From UBA937 sp031549725 (lineage in GTDB: Bacteria > Spirochaetota > Spirochaetia > Treponematales > Breznakiellaceae), in the NCBI GenBank assembly GCA_031549725.1, contig JAVBPH010000047.1:1-62443 (forward strand): a stretch of DNA of 62,443 nt, given 5' to 3'. Of this stretch, positions 57,874 to 62,443 are shown one piece after another. A program made the translations under genes and the position numbers. Within the stretch, counting starts at the first letter, position 1, and the number at the start of each line of letters is the position of its first letter. The notes beneath the pieces were generated by a model, which was given only the letters and a program-made list of their open reading frames with translations, ran no database searches and was not told the origin of the DNA.

Positions 57874-60558
57874 TTATAGCGCAGCCAATATGGATTTTAC
57901 AGTATAACTTATTTTTTCGTTATTTATACTAAAATCAAACGTTTCTCCCATGGTTTTATTCAGAATAACATTTCCAAAGGGTGACTGATAGGAAATAATC
58001 ATGTTTTCCGGATCGGATTCCCAGGGACCCAGGATGGTATAGGTTTCTTCCCCGCCTTCGGTCAGGTTTTCCAGTACTACCCTGGTACCAAAGGAAACCT
58101 TGTTGGTATTGATAGAGTTGGGGTCAAACAGCTGGGCCCGTTCAATTTCATCCTTGAGTTTGGCCACGGTGGAATTGAGAATTTCCTGTTTTTCCTTGGC
58201 TGCTTTATACTCGGCATTTTCCCGGAGATCCCCCAGGGAAAGGGCAAAGGCAATTTCCTTGGAGTTCGCGGGAACTTCCACATCCATAATATTCTGGAGC
58301 TGCTTCTGTTTTTCCTCGTACATAGCCATGGTAACGATAAGTCCCCGGCTGGTGACGGTTTTTTCTGCCTCACCGTAAAATTTAAAGTCGGGATGCTTGT
58401 CCAGGATCCTGCTGCGGAGGTTCAGTTTTTCCGCGGGGTCCAGATCCTTTACATCCTCAATCAGGGTATAGATCCGGGTAATGGTATCCTGGTCAGCCCG
58501 GTCCACCAGGTTATACAGGGCAGTTTCCTTAAATAAAATAGTCTGCACCTGCTTGTTCATTTTCCGGTTTTCCGTGGTATCCCGGCGGTTTTCAATTTCC
58601 CGGAAGCTTATATCCAGAATATGGGTCAGGGTGATCAGCTGCTTTTCCTCGGTAAGTCCGGTTTTTTCAAACCAGGGTTCGTTCCGGAGGTTCCGGTAAA
58701 TCCAGACCACCGCTTCCCGGTATTCCCGGTAATTTTCAAAACAGTTCTGTACCAGGGCGGTCAGTTTCTGTTCGTACCCTTCTTTTTGAAGGTTCACAAT
58801 AATGGAACTTACCAGTGCATAGGGGAACAGTTTTATGTAGATATCCGCCCATCCGGGAACAAAAAGTTTGATATGGTTAAGCAGGTCTTCCCGGAGTTTT
58901 GCATCCTTTATACTCATGTAAAGGCCGGGGACATCCTCCACCTGGTCAAAAATTTCAAGGAAGTTGAGCTGCAGCCCTGTACCAAGATAGGGATAGCGCC
59001 GGACCAGGTCCTTTACAAGAAGATAGGACGCTACCACCTGTTCATTCACCTGGTTGTATGACCGGAGGTACCCGGTAAAATAGTTGAACATTTCGGAAAA
59101 GTATTCCGAATCCAGTTCAATCTCCTTCTGGGCAATAAAGGTCCTGATGGTCTGGACCCGGTCAAAGAAATTCTTTTCAGCCTTAAACTGGTTAAACAAT
59201 TTTTCTTCTATGCTGATAGGCCGTTCCCTGACCATATACAGGTCGATATTGTCCGGGCTGACCCCAAAGGAAGGATCCGCCTTCAGGATATCCCTGGCCT
59301 TGGTACTCCAGGTGGTCCATTCCCCCTGGGAAAGCACCGACGGCACCAGTTCAGCCTTGATATGCTTCAGGTCACAGGAATTATTAAAACTCCTGATGAT
59401 GGTTTTCAGTGTCCAGACCGGATCGGATTTCACCTTTTCGTGGAGGGCTTCTTTTTTCTGGGTGGCTTTCAGTACCCAGATATGATTTTTAGGCAGAGTC
59501 TGGAGGGCATCCACCGCCATTTTTAATGACATGGAATGGCCACGTTTTTTAGCAAAGTCGATGACAATATCATCCCCCTGGACTTTGGCAATCCTGCCGA
59601 CACCCCAGGTCCGGTGGAACACAAAATTTCCCTTGTCGAAGGCAATATGCTTTTCAAAATCCATGATGGCTTCATGGACGTTCCGCCAGCTTTGGGAAAG
59701 GTTGGATACCTTGATATATTCTTCCAGCTGACTGTGACCGGCGTATTTTTCCCGGAAGCAGTCTACGATTTCCTTCCGGGCGAGGCCGTCCTTTTCATCA
59801 TATTGAAGGATGATCTTCAGGATATTGATGGCAGTGGTAATGTTTCCCCTTTTCCTGCAGGAGGTATACACATCCTGCAGCAGGATCGCCGCCTTATCTT
59901 CGCTGATGGTTTTGGCTACTTTCTTTTGAACATGCAGGAAAAAATCGATGTCCTCAGGGACGAATTCCAGCAGTTTTAACCAGATTTCCCGGACGTTGGT
60001 AAACAATTGCTTGTGGATGTAGCGGTGCAGGGCTTTTTTATAATAATCCACGGCTTCTTCAATTTTTCCCTGTTTTTCATAGTATTCACCCAGGGATTTT
60101 GACAGGTCGGCTTCCTCATAATCTATCCTGACCAGCCGTTCCCATACACCATAAATGGCTTCTTCGTTATTTTCGTTCTTGTAACATTCCGCCAGCATGT
60201 GCAGGGCAAATTTTGATTCACCGTAATCGAGGATTCTTTCACAGAGGTATTTGACAATATTCCATTTGTGGTTATCCACAAAAATATTGACCAGCACCGT
60301 CAGAGCCGCATCATCAATGATCTGCCGGGAAAGGGCGATCATCCCCGAAAGGTACAGGGCTATGATACTGTTCTTGGTATGAACCAGGTGTTCATCGCAG
60401 GTTTTTTTCAGCTCATCGTACAGTTTTGCCTCACGGGCGTCCTTTAATACGGCATCCAATTCTTTAAATTGATTAGTAGAATAATTACTGAGGGTGGCCC
60501 GTGTCCACTTTTCTTCGTTCAGCATTTCTTGAACATTTTTCAGGAGAGCTTCTGACAT
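57874..60558 (-). CDS. greA: Transcription elongation factor GreA with a long N-terminal extension
   Basis: 894 residues, compared with about 158 for ordinary GreA. The last 155 residues are the GreA/GreB domain: an N-terminal coiled coil with LGDLRENAEYKAAKE (the acid tip that rescues stalled RNA polymerase) and a C-terminal FKBP-like domain (FGTRVVLENLTEGGE and YQSPFGNVILNKTMGE). The first 735 or so residues are helical, with TPR-like units (LGEYYEKQGKIEEAVDYYKK) and charged segments. T. pallidum has the same arrangement, as I recall (TP0019). It has GAGGAG before ATG. The extended -10 is at 60646-60654. Confidence 0.92.
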   Translation of the reverse strand: MSEALLKNVQEMLNEEKWTRATLSNYSTNQFKELDAVLKDAREAKLYDELKKTCDEHLVHTKNSIIALYLSGMIALSRQIIDDAALTVLVNIFVDNHKWNIVKYLCERILDYGESKFALHMLAECYKNENNEEAIYGVWERLVRIDYEEADLSKSLGEYYEKQGKIEEAVDYYKKALHRYIHKQLFTNVREIWLKLLEFVPEDIDFFLHVQKKVAKTISEDKAAILLQDVYTSCRKRGNITTAINILKIILQYDEKDGLARKEIVDCFREKYAGHSQLEEYIKVSNLSQSWRNVHEAIMDFEKHIAFDKGNFVFHRTWGVGRIAKVQGDDIVIDFAKKRGHSMSLKMAVDALQTLPKNHIWVLKATQKKEALHEKVKSDPVWTLKTIIRSFNNSCDLKHIKAELVPSVLSQGEWTTWSTKARDILKADPSFGVSPDNIDLYMVRERPISIEEKLFNQFKAEKNFFDRVQTIRTFIAQKEIELDSEYFSEMFNYFTGYLRSYNQVNEQVVASYLLVKDLVRRYPYLGTGLQLNFLEIFDQVEDVPGLYMSIKDAKLREDLLNHIKLFVPGWADIYIKLFPYALVSSIIVNLQKEGYEQKLTALVQNCFENYREYREAVVWIYRNLRNEPWFEKTGLTEEKQLITLTHILDISFREIENRRDTTENRKMNKQVQTILFKETALYNLVDRADQDTITRIYTLIEDVKDLDPAEKLNLRSRILDKHPDFKFYGEAEKTVTSRGLIVTMAMYEEKQKQLQNIMDVEVPANSKEIAFALSLGDLRENAEYKAAKEKQEILNSTVAKLKDEIERAQLFDPNSINTNKVSFGTRVVLENLTEGGEETYTILGPWESDPENMIISYQSPFGNVILNKTMGETFDFSINNEKISYTVKSILAAL

Positions 60559-60645
60559 CTCTAACTCCTCACCTCATGGGTGCTCAAAATTGGTCTAACG
60601 GTTAACATGCCGCTTGTCAGGGACACATTTAAAATATGCCCTTCC

Positions 60646-60654
60646 ATTATATCA
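60646..60654 (-). promoter_or_regulatory. Extended -10 element upstream of greA
   Basis: On the minus strand TGATATAAT gives the TGn-TATAAT pattern. No good -35 lies 17 bases upstream. Transcription would start about 80 bases before the greA ATG. Confidence 0.5.
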
Positions 60655-60782
60655 TAACAATCTTTAAAAAATCGATACTTATAACCCGATCCGGTCGGTA
60701 TATTTTTAAAAATTTTTCCTCCGTAAACCGGAGGTGCGAAAGCTGCTTTTTAAATGGATTTTAAAAGGCGCCGGGGCATCAT

Positions 60783-61742
60783 TTAATTCCTGTACTTTTC
60801 ATAAATTACAGGATCCACCACCTTGATTTTCAGCATGGTCTCCTCGATTTTTGAGGGATCCTCCCGGGTGTTTTCATAATAGTCGATCAGCCAGAAATAA
60901 CGGTTGATCAGCCGGGGAATAATCAGGGACCGGTTATCGTTATTGCTCCTCATTTCATTTTCCAGGGAAAATATGGACTGTTTCAGCCGCCCCAGTTCCA
61001 CCTGTTTTAATTCCCTTTTTACGGAAAATACCCCGTAAAGGGTACCGTAAATAGGTATCCATTCTTCAAGTTCCGGGCTCTTGTAGCCCATATCCTTTAC
61101 CCTGTTCTGGAGCAGGATGATCAGTTCCGATTCCAGTGACCGCAGGTCAACTCCCTGGGGGTCCATAAAAAAGGCTTCCCGGAAAAGGGCCTTGGCTGCC
61201 CGGGATTCCCCAATTAATGCATTTATATCCGCCAGTTCCGACAGGACCGCCCCGTCTTCCCGTTTGAATCTTACCGCCTGTTCCAGGTACTTCAGGGCCT
61301 GGTCGTAGTTTCCAACACCCTTGTAACATTTGCCGACCTGGAGCAGCAGATCCGGGTCATGTTCATTGGGACCGTCCCCCAGCACATCCTGGAACGCGGC
61401 CAGGGCGGTGGAAAAAACAAACCGCCGTACAGCGTACAAACAGGGCTCACAGTCCGGGCCAATCCGGTCCTGAAAACTATAAAAAGCCTTCCATTGGGAA
61501 AGGATAAAACCGCCCCGGTCATAGGCATCCTGAACATTATCAAGTTTTTTCAGCCGTTCATTCCACCAGTTAACACATTTCAGGGCATACACAACTTCAG
61601 GATCTTCAAAATCAATCTTCAGCGCTTCTTCCAGCGCAAACATGGCAGAAACTGCATTTGAGGCTTTCAGACTGTCATAGGCTTGCTGAATAAGCCCCTG
61701 TATTGATGTATCTTCACCCATGGCTTGAATAGTTTTCAACAT
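60783..61742 (-). CDS. TPR-repeat protein
   Basis: 319 residues with no signal peptide, so it is cytoplasmic. TPR-like units include ALEEALKIDFEDPEVVYALK and LLQVGKCYKGVGNYDQALKY followed by LEQAVRFKRE. The C-terminal third is helical and charged. An in-frame ATG at 61721 is an alternative start. It lies directly upstream of greA, whose own promoter is in the gap between them. T. pallidum has a similar neighbour near greA, as I recall. Role unknown. Confidence 0.8.
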   Translation of the reverse strand: MLKTIQAMGEDTSIQGLIQQAYDSLKASNAVSAMFALEEALKIDFEDPEVVYALKCVNWWNERLKKLDNVQDAYDRGGFILSQWKAFYSFQDRIGPDCEPCLYAVRRFVFSTALAAFQDVLGDGPNEHDPDLLLQVGKCYKGVGNYDQALKYLEQAVRFKREDGAVLSELADINALIGESRAAKALFREAFFMDPQGVDLRSLESELIILLQNRVKDMGYKSPELEEWIPIYGTLYGVFSVKRELKQVELGRLKQSIFSLENEMRSNNDNRSLIIPRLINRYFWLIDYYENTREDPSKIEETMLKIKVVDPVIYEKYRN

Positions 61743-61765
61743 TCTGTTACAAATTCACATTTTAC

Positions 61766-61794
61766 ATTATATCATCAGCATCCATGAGGGTCAA
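61766..61794 (-). promoter_or_regulatory. Sigma70-type promoter for the TPR gene
   Basis: On the minus strand TTGACC (complement of 61789-61794) and TATAAT (complement of 61766-61771) are 17 bases apart. TG lies one base before the -10. One of the best promoters in the window. It leaves only a short leader before ATG 61742. Confidence 0.7.
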
Positions 61795-61895
61795 TCAATC
61801 ATTGGGGACTGAAATTACTATATATAATATTTCTGGTTATATTTTTATTCTGTAATTCTATAAAAATAGTGTATTTATTATAAGGAGGAGCAAAG

Positions 61896-62300
61896 ATGCC
61901 ATTTGTAAATATCAAATTAGTTAAGGATCAGGTTTCACGGGAAAAGACAGATCAGTTTATTGAAGGTTTAACAGATTTAATTGTAGAAATTATGGGGCGT
62001 GAGAAAAAACATACCATAGTAACGGTGGATGAGCTTAATGAAAATCAGTGGGCAATTGGTGGAAAAACCCTAAGTCATCTTAGTGGAGCTAAAAAAGTGG
62101 TATTTGTGAATATTAAGGTGTCAAAGGGTACTACCAATCCTGAGGAAATGGATAGGATGTTAAAAGCATCAAGGGAGCTTGCAGAAAAAGTATTAGGTAA
62201 TAATGAAGAAGCGAATTATTTTATTATTGATGAACTTAATCCTGATGCTTGGGGATTTGATGGCATTACAATGACAGAACGAAACAGAAAAGAACAGTAA
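61896..62300 (+). CDS. Tandem 4-oxalocrotonate tautomerase-like protein
   Basis: 134 residues made of two tautomerase-like halves. The first begins Met-Pro-Phe-Val-Asn-Ile, so Pro2 is the likely N-terminal catalytic base once Met is removed. The second half repeats VFVNIKVSKGT near residue 69 but has no free N-terminal proline. Each half is about 60 residues. The ribosome binding site is AAGGAGGAG. The A+T content is higher than that of neighbouring genes, so transfer is possible. It is followed at once by the three-hairpin repeat. Substrate is unknown. Confidence 0.85.
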   Translation: MPFVNIKLVKDQVSREKTDQFIEGLTDLIVEIMGREKKHTIVTVDELNENQWAIGGKTLSHLSGAKKVVFVNIKVSKGTTNPEEMDRMLKASRELAEKVLGNNEEANYFIIDELNPDAWGFDGITMTERNRKEQ

Positions 62301-62305
62301 TTAGA

Positions 62306-62443
62306 GGCTTTTTCAAAATGTCAAATTTTGAAAAAGCAACCTTAGATGTACGTGCAGAAAGAATACTATTTTATGTATGGGTAAGGAAATAGCATTCTTT
62401 CTGCAAAAGCCTTTTTCAAAACTAACCGAGTTTTGAAAAAGGC
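62306..62443 (+). repeat. Three-hairpin dispersed element, copy 3 (right end cut by the window edge)
   Basis: Hairpin A at 62307-62337, hairpin B at 62354-62404 and hairpin C from 62408. It is in the same orientation as the other two copies. The window ends inside the final arm. It begins 5 bases after the TAA stop of the tautomerase gene. Confidence 0.9.

Noticed and set aside
60718..60734. A terminator CCTCCG/CGGAGG for the minus-strand TPR gene
   Set aside because: The stem is short, and five A separate it from the T run on the minus strand, so the support is weak.

Overview
The window looks like a piece of a spirochaete chromosome of the Treponema group. Three things point there. The block tamB-bamA-skp-mutS and the long block rimP-nusA-infB-rbfA-truB-ribF-rpsO-pnp-dut-lptF-lptG-tgt-HEAT match the gene order I remember from Treponema pallidum. 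GreA carries a very long N-terminal extension, as in treponemes. There are many lipoproteins and signal-peptide proteins with no recognisable function. Moderate G+C and a catalase suggest a free-living or gut treponeme rather than T. pallidum itself. No rRNA, tRNA, CRISPR array, transposase or phage gene was found.

Layout. 1-292: repeat elements. 308-2900: a small outer-membrane-like protein, a uracil phosphoribosyltransferase-like protein and a TPR lipoprotein. 2903-7780 (-): a giant beta-rich outer-membrane protein. 7844-11809: YlxP, two lipoproteins and a large membrane protein. 11982-18766: a rightward run of trmB, a divergent ligA, a pair of paralogous membrane-anchored proteins and hrpB. 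18909-20161 (-): tmk and a secreted protein. 20312-30537: the envelope-assembly operon tamB-bamA-skp followed by mutS. 30864-38264: an accessory stretch with a DUF2141 pseudogene, comF, a barrel-like protein, catalase, a DUF454 protein and an unusual helicase with membrane segments. 38775-53635: the translation/RNA operon led by a strong promoter and an early terminator. 53800-62300: a beta-helix lipoprotein, a vWA protein, long GreA and a TPR protein (all minus), then a tandem tautomerase.

The main theme outside genes is a set of dispersed palindromic elements. A three-hairpin element of about 135 bp occurs three times in one orientation: at both ends of the window and after hrpB. Single hairpins of the same sequence family lie in other intergenic gaps. 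A second palindrome family, built on GGAACCGCTGATTAATGC, lies after ylxP and before trmB. A third element has three copies that look as if derived from coding sequence. Several elements begin within a few bases of a stop codon. The two window ends lying in the same repeat suggest an assembled contig broken at that repeat.

How the genes work together: TamB, BamA and Skp assemble outer-membrane proteins, and at least three predicted barrel-like products encoded here (308-814, 2903-7780, 32158-32901) end in phenylalanine, as BamA substrates often do. The 38.9-53.6 kb operon joins ribosome maturation (RimP, RbfA), initiation (IF2), transcription elongation (NusA), tRNA modification (TruB, Tgt), RNA decay (PNPase) and a lipid exporter pair (LptF/LptG). 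MutS, LigA, Dut and Tmk cover DNA repair and nucleotide supply.
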